Source: Timema cristinae (Eukaryota; Arthropoda; Insecta; Phasmatodea; Timematidae). From it: a stretch of 64,000 nucleotides of DNA. Made by a program: the position numbers and the translations under genes. The DNA lies in contig JBCFYV010000024.1 in assembly GCA_039000515.1 (NCBI GenBank), forward strand, positions 10,470,969-10,534,968, in the 5' to 3' direction. Below the pieces are notes generated by a model. It was not told where the DNA came from and searched no databases. It worked only from the letters and a program-made list of their open reading frames with translations. This document shows, piece by piece, positions 1 through 10,675 of the stretch. Each line of letters starts with the position of its first letter. Position 1 is the first letter of the stretch.

Positions 1-215
1 ACATTTGTTCAGGCTAACCGCATACTAACTAATTATGCTAATGTGCTAGGAGTGAAGGTTGAGTTTCGTGTAAGTGCACCCGCATTTGCGTGGATTGAGA
101 TTGGAAAAACAACCATCAGTGCACCCGACTGGGATTGAATCCTGATCTGCCGTTCATCAGCAGCCAGTCTATTGCGAGAGTGACACCTTTGACCATGTGT
201 CCACAGAAGGGGATG
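1..215 (-). repeat. tRNA-derived SINE, cut by window edge
   Basis: Read on the minus strand, a tRNA-like head at about 215-110 carries a B-box-like stretch (GATTCAATCCC). It is followed by the body and part of the shared SINE tail (ATTAGCATAATTAGT near base 30). The same body occurs at 1330-1580, 20841-21085, 27838-28060 and 47190-47480. The 3' tail end lies beyond base 1. Confidence 0.6.
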
Positions 216-1329
216 GCACGTCAGTTGATTATTGTCATTAAACATTTAATTGTTTTTATTAGCTACATCACATATTTAGTTGTCATAAACTTAGCTCTAG
301 CCACTATAATCTGATCGAGAACTAACAACAAAAGAAATATAATTGTTAGTGCTAAGTTATTGTTGGCAATTAAACATTAAGTGCATAGTTTAGATCGAAG
401 CCCAAATGATATTAAGTTGACAAAACTTTTAACATTTAGTGGTATAAAAAACTATTTAAACTAATATAAATATTAGTGTTCTATTTGTGCTACTCCTTAG
501 AGAGGAGTTTGGGTCAAATAAGCTTCAACATGACGCATAAGCCAATAGACAACCACAAATAATCGTAAACTGTGAACTATAAATGGATATATTTGCATGA
601 GTCACACACAAATAACTTAATATGCAGTAACACACTATTTAAAATTTAGTGGTGCTCACACCAGTGGCTATGTCGTCTAAGTTGTTATTCCCACACTTCA
701 CTTGGTTGCGGTAACGAGAGAAGTCAAAATTATTTTTCAACATAAGGCTATCGCTTTGTTTCTTTCATCCTTACACCACGAATATGCAGAAGTATGTCCT
801 TTAAGTGGTCCTCTTTATTCCTATTTATTTAAATTATTGTTATTATTACTATCATTGACACTTTCATACTAACTTTAACACTTCTGTCAAGTAGGACAAC
901 AGCCTAAAGGTCAAGCGATCTATATTCAATGAAGCCTTTTAATCATCGCTAACTGTTTGAATCCATTTTGCGCTACTCGCACTTTAGTTATTCAAGTCAG
1001 ATAGTAAAAAATGTAAGTGTAACCATACATTAGTGGGAGGAGATTGGGAAACCAATTAGTAAAAATAGAATGAATGGGCTGGGATCCGAAGCCCAACTCA
1101 AATACATCAGCCAACTTATAGAGATAAAACAGACATCTTTATTCACGAGCCCAATGATGCATCCCTTTAAAAATTCCTTAAATCCTTTTAAAAGAAAACT
1201 ATCAACCAGTTGAAGTCATCTTAATATGTGATGTGACTTTCAAATTAATGGAGAAATAATAAAATTGTTATGTTAATGTAGCACTAATGATAGCATTGGT
1301 CTTGGTGTTAGTATTGTACTGTAAGCTGG
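216..1329. other. AT-rich stretch, no feature recognised
   Basis: Intergenic AT-rich sequence. I see no open frame, domain or clear repeat. Confidence 0.5.
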
Positions 1330-1580
1330 TGGGCGGGATAGTTAACGGCAAGTTTAGTGTTGAGCTAGACTGGCGAGGACAGGGAGATCGAAGTTCGAAT
1401 CTTGGTCGGTTGAACTGGGTTGGCTTTTCCTAAATGTTTTTCCACTCTCCCTCCATGCAAATGCGGGTTCACTTCCTCTATATTTAACCCTCCCGATTCT
1501 TAACCTATTAGAGTAATTAAAACTTAAGCGAATAGCCCAAACGGGTAGTAAGGACACGGTGTTAAGTATTAGTAGTATTG
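1330..1580 (+). repeat. tRNA-derived SINE, near full length
   Basis: A tRNA-like head includes a B-box match (AAGTTCGAATCTTGG near 1393) and an A-box-like stretch near 1340. The body then runs to the conserved tail (CCCAAACGGGTAGTAAGGAC near 1537) and a short (ATT/AGT) run. It is the plus-oriented counterpart of the SINE at 1-215. The exact ends are not fixed because I found no clear target-site duplication. Confidence 0.7.
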
Positions 1581-2550
1581 AATCTGCATTGGCTGGAGTT
1601 GAAGATGGCCAGGTCCTCTGGAATTCCTCCGCTAGCTGCTAGGGTGGTCGGGCATTCCTGTGCCAGGGGCAATGTAGAGTGTGTTGATTCTATGAAGCAA
1701 CACTTGTGCTCCTTTTGTAAGTTCCGGGTAGTTTGATGGAGTTTATTGATAAATACCAATATTTTGATATTTTTCCATCACACAGATTTCGTGTCGGTGT
1801 TTATGTCAAATACTTGGCTTTCTGTAAAAGTGAACATCATACTTGAAAAAGTTCATAAGATATTTCTCATATTTTAAATGAACGCTGGGACAAAAATGAT
1901 GAGGATGAAAATAAAAATTAGGAGGAAGTTATTGAAGGAAGCTTTAATATGTTTTTCATGTACATAGTTATATTAGTTTTTATAGACATAATATTTCAAC
2001 ACTAAACTAAGTTAATTTTTTTGTGCAAAAGGGGGCCCCCGAAATTCCATTTTCATAGACCCTTAATCTTCTGGGGGTGGACCTGTAAGCTATAAGTAAG
2101 ATCTAGACCATAAAAGATTAAGAGTAAAAATGTTTACTTCTTTATCTCTAGCTGTGAAGCAGCGGCCTTATCTCTCAATCCACCCTGTGTTCTATAACCT
2201 GCCAATAAGTATGGGCATAGCTTTCTCTAAACTTAAAAAATACTTTCTTTTCAACTGTTTGATAGTTAGTGAATATTTTATAGTTAGTTAATGTTTAATT
2301 TTGACTCTTCTACAAGGTTTCCTCAAAACAGAGACCCTGTGCCAGGGCCGCTTTGGTCCCCCATCTAAGACGGACGGCTCTGAGCTATTATAACAGCCAA
2401 TTAGTGATCAGCGCTTAGTATTAAAATAAAGAATAGTAAAAACTAGGATTTCAACAAAACAATCTTTCTAACCTACTATCATTGGTTTGTTTAACATACA
2501 AACATTTGCCGTAATTTGTCTATTTTTTGCACTGTTCCACATAATTATGT
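1581..2550. other. Unassigned stretch with a GC-richer block
   Basis: Bases 1585-1760 are GC-richer than their surroundings and could be the decayed end of a transposon, but no domain is recognisable. Near 2031 there is a GGGGGCCCCC palindrome. The rest is AT-rich without recognisable content. Confidence 0.4.
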
Positions 2551-3778
2551 TACGGTGCGTCCACACCGCAGCAACATTGTTGGCAACACGTGTTGACAGC
2601 CCAGTTTTTAACAAAAACATGAAAAATCAGTTCTAAATATTGGCAACATGTTGACGGTTTCCCGTTAGTGAGCGGTAAACATCAAATAAATGTTGGTAAC
2701 ATGTTGGCAGCATTGTTGAGGTGCATCTACATCGGGGCAACATTGTTGGCAACATAGTTAACAGCATTTAGTTTGTTTGAGGCTCCACCTGAGAAGGTTG
2801 TCTCCGTTTGCGCTTTGTGAATTTGGTCTTAAAACCACCCGATAATCTTAATTCACCTTTAGAAAGTCCATAGTCATCACATTTTAGATCCCGTAGTAAG
2901 TCTGGTCCAGCATACCTGTGGAAACACTGTAGAGAAGGACGAGCCTAAAATTGATGTCTAGCTGGACACACACTAAAAATTACAACATTTGCTGTATATG
3001 CAAGCAGCACATCTTTCTTGTTCAGCATTCTGAACTATAACTGTAATTATAGTCTTAACTTTTTGAACGACGATTTTGATAGAAAGTAACTAACATTTTC
3101 CATTATAGAAAAAAGTTTTAAACAATACCTCCTTATGAATTACTTTAGAATTTCTCTCTACACAGTTAATTAAAGATTATATTATATTTATATTTTCACC
3201 ATTGTGGGAACATGAGGTAAATTATTGCCAATTTATTAAATTCATTATTTGTACAGTTTTATCTTGTTACAACAAGTATTATTATTTTCTACACTCTCGT
3301 GCATGTAAACCAATGACAATGGGTATTGGTGTCACTAACTGAATTCTGCCAGTTCGCCATTTACAATTTTTTTGATAAGGCAACTTTAGAAAATATTCAC
3401 CTCTCTTTTCCATTAAATCAAGAAATAGCGTCCTTACAACATAAATAAGTGTCCAAACGGTTATTTTAATAACCCATCTTTAATAAATCAAATATATTTG
3501 GACCTAATAGATTTCTAATACAGTATAAAGCTTAATAATCCGCTTGTGTTTTAATCAACCTTGTGCCAAACTGAAAGATTTACATGGCCTTTGGCATAGG
3601 GATAAATTCTGGGAATCTAGTAACTTTCACAGAAATCCTAAAAGTTTGCTCTTATAAAAATCAAACTGTACGTCCTGACAACAATATTTATTTGGTCTGG
3701 ACACCTTTTTGAAGACAAATGTCAACATTCATAAGAATAATTGTTGCCAACAATGTTGCTGTGGTATACACACACTCT
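2551..3778. mobile_element. Non-autonomous DNA transposon with about 35-bp TIRs
   Basis: The left end (from about 2554) reads GGTGCGTCCACACCGCAGCA followed by ACATTGTTGGCAACA. The reverse complement of the right end (3742-3777) reads a diverged version with the identical core CAGCAACATTGTTGGCAACA. A second copy of the left end starts near 2720 (GGTGCATCTACATCGG, then the same core). No transposase is visible inside, so it depends on an unseen autonomous element. The superfamily is unclear and the target-site duplication was not resolved. Confidence 0.6.
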
Positions 3779-4919
3779 AAGAGTTGAGAATTGAGCTATA
3801 TTTATTTTAACTAAAGAGAAATATTTTATTTATAGATTTAATTAAGATTAATCAAGATTTACATGGGTATGTGAACAAATAATGAAAAGCCAGATATTCG
3901 CGGTGAAATTGGAGTTTTAGTTGGAATATAATATTTTTTCTGCTATCCTGGAGCCTTACCTAACCTTTAAATTGAGTGTTTATTTGTCAAAATTTGTTCA
4001 GTTGTTGCACCCTCTCTGAGTCCTGTACCCCCCCGGCCAACAAAAGGGATAAAAGGGAGAGGATGAACTTAACATACAAAAAATGGAAATTATAAAAAAT
4101 ATATATATTCAACAAAATGAGCAGTTTATTCAATTAAATGACAATAGCGCAGATAACAAAAATTGGTCTCATTATATCATTATGAGTACAGTTGGAAATT
4201 ATGCTCGAACCCAACAACTTTATATCATTAAAGTTGCGCAAGTGTTTAAACAAAAGGAAACATGAAATCCATCATAATATTGATAGTCCAGTCTATAAGA
4301 GACAATAACAAAGCGAATATTTTTAAATGCGATACAAAATTATAAGGGCCTAATGGGCACCTTGATATGGTTCCAAAGGTTTCGTAATTCACAGAAAACG
4401 ATATAAATATAAAGATTTAAATTTGACGACTATACAACAGAGTCTACACAACGTGAGGGTTTGACTACCAGACATAAGCCAAACTCCCACGGAACTATCA
4501 GATCTGACTTAGAATATGGAACTAACAGTTCCATCAATTAACAAAACATTAGCTGTTCAAACAGAACTTACGTTACAAAAGATTAAAGTCATCCTAATTT
4601 AAATTCCAATAAAAAGTTACTTCACGTTACGTTAAATCAAACCATAATTTTAAATATGAAAAGTTACTTCGATAAAAAAAATTACTCTACGATTCCAAAC
4701 AATATAATATAAACAAGTCAAACTTCTAATCAGCACATAACTGAGGTTATTTAGAGAATAAAAATATAAGCAAAAGTAACAGCGCCTGAGCAGCGACCTA
4801 TCTAAGATAGAATATTTAGACATTTTTTGCGATCAAAATATTAATACGTTAGATTTTGAAACTGAATATTATATGCAAAAAGTTTAAAGTTTATAAATAA
4901 GTTAGAGTTCATAACTCCA
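3779..4919. other. AT-rich stretch, no feature recognised
   Basis: Very AT-rich. The only open frame (60 codons near 4083) has low-complexity composition and no recognisable domain. Confidence 0.5.
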
Positions 4920-5370
4920 CCCGTCTAAGCGACGATTTTGATACATTTTTACAAGTTTTATCCAGCCATTGTCCAGATCCATGACAATGGTCTGTCGTCG
5001 ATCGTTGATCGTAGGATAGTCGATTATGGCAAGCTTGCACAGCCATTATATAGGGATTTCGTTGTTCCGGAAAGAAGGGGGAAATACACCAGACACGCAT
5101 ATGATGACGTCAACGATGCCTTCAAACAGTCACGTACACCATTGTTGATTCCGCTTGCTCCATCGGAATATCCGTGAATATCTCCAATCACCTGATGTTT
5201 TGAAGGAGGTTCCTCTAGTCTCCGTCAGGGGTCGGATACATAATTGTCTTCTAGTTGATGTTGATAGTTCTCGGTTCATTTCACGCTAGTACAGTCGGAG
5301 CGCCGGGTCGCTTTGTTGATCCACTCGCCAGTCTAGGATTCCAGGTGCCGGCCAGCCTTGCAGGATTCTA
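4920..5370. other. GC-richer island of unknown origin
   Basis: This block is clearly GC-richer than its flanks. It has short overlapping frames on both strands, of which the longest plus frame (4938-5177) gives a 79-residue product I do not recognise. It could be the eroded end of an LTR element or an unrecognised exon. No splice or LTR signature was convincing. Confidence 0.3.
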
Positions 5371-5564
5371 TTGTGAGCAGATTAGTATTGTAAGTACACA
5401 AACAAATTAATACTTAGGATTGGATTGAGTAATAAATATATTGTCCAGCATTGTTTCTATTATGTCTTCTTAGCCTACAAGAACTACAACAGAGAAAAAT
5501 ACTATTGTAGGGATCTTAATTGAGTTGAATTTATTGGAGCGGGTAGTATGCTTTGTTGTCCAGT

Positions 5565-5654
5565 TGTAACATTATACCACATAATGTTACAAATCTCTAA
5601 TCCCGTCAGTATGGGGCGGGGTCCAGTTGTAACATTATACCACGTAATGTTACA
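5565..5654. repeat. Duplicated perfect hairpin
   Basis: Two copies (5565-5591 and 5628-5654) of TGTAACATTAT, spacer ACCAC, and the inverted arm. The first copy has 11-bp perfect arms; the second has one A-to-G change in the right arm. About 36 bp separates the copies, and both are preceded by GTCCAGT. Function unknown. Confidence 0.75.
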
Positions 5655-5655
5655 C

Positions 5656-6369
5656 AGTAATTTTCTCAGAATTTCTCTTACTGTAAATAGGATTATCAAA
5701 CTATACATAGAGAATTATTTATGTTTTTTTTTATATTTCAAAAAACTCATTACCAAGGGCTCTTAAAAAAAAGATGTACGCATTAAAAGTAAATCTATTT
5801 ATTTGAACTGATACAAATTTAAGATGCAAAAAAGACACCTAAAGTCAGTTTTTTAGACAGTGCTTAGCTGGATGATGAGACAACATATTGATTATATGAA
5901 AAAACCCCTCTGTATAAATATCCTACAAATTAAAAAACATCTCCAGTGAAATAGGTTAAGCGATTCCAAAGATCATAGGCAACAGACATACATAGAGAGT
6001 TTCATGAATACAGACCAACACTTTGTTTTATAAGTAGTATAGAATAGAATATAGACACATACAACTAAGGGAACTCTGACATTGGTGTAGATACACAGAA
6101 CTTATTTCATTCGTCATTGTTAGTTAAATTTAAGGATAGCTCAAAAATTAGTTGCATGTATGTGAGTTAACATTGCTTTAGTGCTCGCGGACCTCTTTAG
6201 GCCTTGTAAATCATCCATAGATACTCACACCCTTGCTCACATAAATATAGGATGTCCGGATAATTAGTACCCAAAAATTAAAAATATATATTATAAAAAA
6301 TCCAGACTAACACAAAAAGTATACATTAAAAATTATATACTGTACATTCATTATTACTTTCTAAGTTTC
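5656..6369. other. AT-rich stretch, no feature recognised
   Basis: No open frame or domain is recognised here. Confidence 0.5.
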
Positions 6370-6995
6370 TAGTGTGAATAATGATGTTGCTTTTTCGTCT
6401 CAAATAGCTCTTTAAAGTTGGGAGTGGTTGTAGAGAGCTATTCTCATGTCGGGTGTGACATTCAGTCCGCAACGATATTTAGAATTTGTTGCTACATAGC
6501 ATGAAAATTCAGCCTCGCACAGTTAAATTGTTGGAAACTGTAAAAGTTTAAGTACTGCCCATTAAACACTTGAGGATATTCATTAAGAAGAATGAGGGAG
6601 GGAAATAACAATTTCACTGCAAAAACTAACAAGTATGATTTTGGGCCTAGTGAGAAGTTAGCAATTTGCAAGAAAATATTCCACTAACAGTGTAAACTGT
6701 GGTGGCTCAGTCGGAAATAAAGATATTCAACCGGGGGTTTCTTGTTTAGCTATTATTCTAACAGTCTAAATGAAATAAAAATATTTTTAGTCAATTAAAT
6801 TATTATTATTATTATTATTTAACACCGCGTCTTAGTACCCGTTCGGGTTATTTAGTCAATTAAACAAGTTTCAATTTTTTTTTTGTTTTAATTAACTAGA
6901 ATTCAAAGAATCCATTACAGAAATTAATCCACGGATCTCCTGGGTATTGTCCATGGATTCCTTATGATTCACAGACAACAGTTTGGGAACCACTG
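6370..6995 (-). pseudogene. hAT transposon remnant (ZBED5/FAM200-like)
   Basis: Conceptual minus-strand translation of about 6600-6370 resembles the C-terminal hAT dimerisation region of ZBED5/FAM200-like transposases: a CEAEFS-like Cys-Glu stretch, then NSKYRCGLNVTPDMRIAL. Frame breaks are present. The element's terminus at 6979-6995 reads, on the minus strand, CAGTGGTTCCCAAACTG, the terminal inverted repeat typical of this hAT group. Most of the transposase (BED finger, catalytic core) is missing, so this is an internally deleted dead copy. The partner TIR was not found. A SINE tail fragment is inserted at 6800-6850. Confidence 0.7.
6786..6864 (-). repeat. 51-bp SINE tail insertion with 14-bp TSD
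   Basis: Bases 6800-6850 are only the last part of the shared SINE tail (CCCGAACGGGTACTAAGACG on the minus strand) plus its (AAT)n end. They are flanked by perfect direct repeats TTTAGTCAATTAAA at 6786-6799 and 6851-6864. This is a strongly 5'-truncated retroposition event into the hAT remnant. Confidence 0.9.
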
Positions 6996-7099
6996 CACTT
7001 AGTCTGTTGATTTATTTTATTTTATTTTATTCTAGAAGATATTTTATGGTTGAATTGTGTTGACCATATAATTCATATTAATGAATAAGAACTAATGTC

Positions 7100-7985
7100 C
7101 ATATTTAAGTATGAACAGTAAACAACATATCATTTGATAGGGTTAGTGAGTTCAAATATTTAGAAACAATTTTAACTAGTGATAACAATATTAGATTGGG
7201 AATTTGGAAAAGAATAGTCAGGAAATGCTTGTTATTACTCGGTCAATAGGTTGTTGGCGTCGCCTGCTGTCAAGGACTAGAATTCAGAATGGACAGAAAT
7301 TTTATCAGAGGCTTGTTAGGAAATAGGTCTAGAAGTGAACGCTGAAATGACCGAGTATGGTCAAAGAGAGACGATAATTTTTAGATTACTATGAACCAAT
7401 CATTCGACATGGTTAGTAAATACTAGGCTTGAAATAATTAAAATAATACAGTTAGGAAATGCATTCTATTACTTGGTCAGTAAGTTGTTGATATCTCGCT
7501 TGCTAACAAGGAATGTAAAACTTAGAATATTCAAAACCATAATTTTGTCGGTTCTCTATGAGTGTGAAACGTGGTCTCTTTATCTTGAATGACAAAAATA
7601 AATTTAGGGTGCTCAAAAACACGGTGCTTAGTAAGATATTTGGTCCAAAAATGGGTGAAGATAGTTGGGATAATGATGAGCAGCATACCCTGTACTCATC
7701 ACCAGACATTGATAGGGTAATAAAATCTCGCAGGTTACGGTGGGCAGGTCATGTAGCGTGAATGGGAGTATCTAGAACCGTGTTCAAGGTATTGACTGGC
7801 AAACCCAATGGGAAAAGACCACTAGGAAGACTCAGAGACGTAGATGGGAGGATAATATTTGGATATACCTGAGAGATAGGGCTTAATGAGATAGACTGGA
7901 TAGAACTAGCTCAATTTAGGGATAAGTGGCGTACTTTCGGGAGTGCAGCAATGAGCTTTTGAGTTTTTAATGCTATAGAGTAAGT
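7100..7985 (+). pseudogene. LINE reverse transcriptase C-terminal fragment(s)
   Basis: Plus-strand translation matches the C-terminal part of non-LTR endonuclease/reverse transcriptase proteins common in arthropods. Visible blocks are VSEFKYLETILTSDNN near 7145, FRVLKNTVLSKIFGPK near 7600, LYSSPDIDRVIKSRRLRWAG near 7690, GKPNGKRPLGR near 7800 and DWIELAQFRDKW near 7890. The 'EFKYL' block recurs in decayed form near 7410, so two overlapping copies or a duplication are present. Stops and frameshifts make it non-functional, and no catalytic RT motif remains. Confidence 0.85.
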
Positions 7986-8369
7986 AAGTAGAGTAAGTTT
8001 GTGTTTAAATAAAGTATATGTTTTTAGAAATATCTTAACACCATTTACCATCACTTTTGCTATCTATAATCAGATGAAAAAAATAACAGTGCTTATTTTA
8101 CGAAGATACCCGAAGGCTTTAACATTATATTTTAGGCCAACCGACTTTATGCCAAATTACTTTTAGGCCAACTGACTTTAGGGCCTACTGCCGCGTCTTA
8201 GACCCAGCAAGTCAGTAGTGGATTATTATTATTTGCTTCAGATGGAAAAAAAAGAGCCTCATAAAACAATCAAAACACCGGCCTAGACACAATTTTCAAA
8301 CAGTGATTGACACCAATGATGGTATTGGACTTGATGTTTATCATTCCCAGAAGAAGAATAGTAAACTTA
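7986..8369. other. Unassigned, with a decayed SINE-tail-like motif
   Basis: Mostly AT-rich. Near 8190 the string CCGCGTCTTAGACCCAGC resembles the start of the shared SINE tail but diverges after about 15 bases. Confidence 0.3.
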
Positions 8370-10675
8370 AAAATACCAAGATAAAGTAAACAGTTGGAAC
8401 CATTAACATTCTCACAATGACTAGGAAATGTGACGAGCTAGGAGATATGTTGGAAAGGAGGAAATTACATGTGCTAGGACTGAGCGAGAACAAATGAAAG
8501 GGAACAAGGACCAACAACTTGAGAGATAGATAGATACAAGCTCTATTGGGATGGTGGGAAAGAATTATGTTGGATTCATCCTCAATAAAGCATAAAACAC
8601 TGACAATCAGCCAAATGGGTGCACTAGACAGGCTGCAGATTTGGAGAGAAAAGATAATTCCTAGAAGAAGTAGAGGCCAAACTGGAAGGAGAAAATGTAA
8701 TAGTTATAGGAGATTTAAATGCTCAAGTTAAAATGGAAATAAATAGTCGTGAGAAGATTGGTAAGAAAACCGGAACGCAGAGGAGATGACTAACTATTAA
8801 TAATGCATGGTTTAAGAAGAAGATATTCTATAGTCAGGTTAGCCAAAGGAGGGAAAATAGGAATGAGAATGAAAAAGGAAGGACAATGGAGAGGGATGAG
8901 GAGGTAATGAAAATGTGGAAATCATATTTTGAGACATTGTTGAACTCATAGAGGGGGAAGGATTCGTATGGAAGAAAGAATAATAGAATAGAAGTAAATG
9001 GACTGAGAGATGGAGGAAGAAATAGCAGATCTAGCCTGGAAGGAAGTAGAAGAGGCCTTGAAAAGGATAAGGGAAAAAAAGGCACCAGCAGTGGACAAAC
9101 TCACGGTGGAAATGAAACAGCAGCAAGATGAATGGGTCTACAGTGGTGGTATGGAGTAACAAGGGCAGTGTCGAGGCAGAATAAAGTGCCTGAGGATTGG
9201 ACAAGTACAGTAACACTGATGTGTTAATGCATGAACATGTACGAAAAGATTCTGGAAGGAGAATGAGGAAAAGCTTGAAGGGAAAGTGGAGAGATGAGGT
9301 CGACAATAAATTTAATATTTGGAATCAGACAGTTGATGGAAAGGATCTGCTAATGTCATTTATGGATAGAGGAAAAGCCTATGATAGTGTGAATAGAAAG
9401 AAGAGTGCAATGAGAGTAAGGAATATGTATGACAATAATGTGAGTTGTGTAAAGATGGAAAGAGGGTGGACAGGGTGGTTCCAATTAAATTATTATTATT
9501 ATTATTAGCACAGCGTCTTACTACCCGTTCTGCTTATATGCACTTAAGCTAATGTTTAATGGTAAGGTGATTGCGAGATGAAATGGAGGACCTACAGTTT
9601 AACGTGGAATCCGAACCACGGTGGAGGCCTGGCAATCCACACATTCACAAGTTGTGATTAATACACATATTGTCAGAGGTGAAGGAAGGGTTTGGGCAAT
9701 CAGATAAATCTGTGCGGGGACCGAGGATTGAGCCCCAGACTCCCAGCACAGAAGTCTGACACCTTTCTGCTAAACCGCCAGGTCACCTGGTTCCAATTTA
9801 AAAATTGAGTCAAGCAGAGAAGTGCCCTCTCACCATTACTATTTGTATTAGTGATGGAAATGATCATGAATGGCAAGGACACTGGGGGAGGAGAAAATGA
9901 AAGCAATAATGTTTGCAGATGACTTGATGGTATGGAGAGAAAATGAAAAGGAAGTTCAGGACCAACTGCAGGAATGGAATGAGAAGGTGAAGAATAAAAT
10001 TTAGTCTGGCGAAAAGTGAAGTGACGGTGATGACAAGGCAGAAAACAAGGCCAATAAAGGAGATAAACTAGATGGAGTAGAGTTGAAAGAAGCCAAGAGT
10101 GTGAAGTATCTGGGTAGTGTGATTGAGACAAAAGGGGGCAGCAAAGAAGATATTGTGAGAGGGTAGCAGGGAAAGGTGTTCTACAGGTGTGTAAGAGACC
10201 CACTAAGGAAAAGAGAAGTGCCCCTAAAGTGTAAGGAATTGTTATATAAAACATATTTCAAACTTATAGTAACGTATCCAGCAGAAACTTGGACTTTGTA
10301 TAAAAGAGAAACAAGGAAATTGGAGGCCATGGGAATAAAGTTTTTGAGGAGCATGCTAGCTGTCACCAAAAGAGATAGGATTAGGAATGAAGATGTAAGG
10401 TCTAGAGTTAGGGTACAGGATGTACATGAGATAGTAGAGGAATCTAGGATGAAATGGTATGGACACATAATGAGAATAGAAGGGGAGAGGATTCCAAGAA
10501 TATTAATGGATTTGAAGTATGTAGAGAAGAGACATTAAGAAAGATAAGGGAGGAACAGAGTGTGCAAATGAGAGGAGATGAATGGAGGAGGATGAATGAG
10601 GGAAGGACAGAGGAAAATGGAGGTATAAACAGACCTGGCCACAGGCTGTAAACAGTTCAGGATGATGCTTTAAGA
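8370..10675 (+). pseudogene. LINE copy A (endonuclease + RT), split by a SINE
   Basis: Decayed non-LTR retrotransposon with domains in order. An APE-type endonuclease is recognisable in VGTINILTMTRKCDELGDML and VLGLSENK (8395-8500) and in VIGDLNAQV (about 8700). The RT follows in EEVMKMWKSYFETLLN (about 8900), DLLMSFMDRGKAYDSVN (about 9350) and VKQRSALSPLLFVLVMEMI (about 9810). The C-terminal region contains ETWTLYKRETRKLEAMGIKF (about 10290) and MKWYGHIMRIEGERIPR (about 10450). Many stops and frameshifts are present. Reading resumes across a SINE at 9487-9787. The family resembles the craniofacial-development-protein-2-like endonuclease/RT LINEs of arthropods. Confidence 0.85.
9476..9798 (-). 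mobile_element. Full-length tRNA-derived SINE with TSD, nested in LINE A
   Basis: The insert 9487-9787 (301 bp) is flanked by direct repeats TGGTTCCAATT at 9476-9486 and 9788-9798. On the minus strand it starts with a tRNA-like head (TGGCGGTTTAGCAGAAAGG, then a B-box-like CTCAATCCTCGG). A unique body follows, then the conserved tail with (AAT)n. Removing it restores the LINE reading frame neighbourhood (TGWF/QFKN..VKQ). It is the best-preserved copy here; relatives are at 32919-33238, 34282-34462 and 52208-52390. Confidence 0.92.

Noticed and set aside
8834..10468. Minus-strand frames of 83-184 codons opposite the LINE
   Set aside because: Antisense of a purine-rich LINE coding strand. The apparent Leu/Ser/Phe-rich proteins are compositional.
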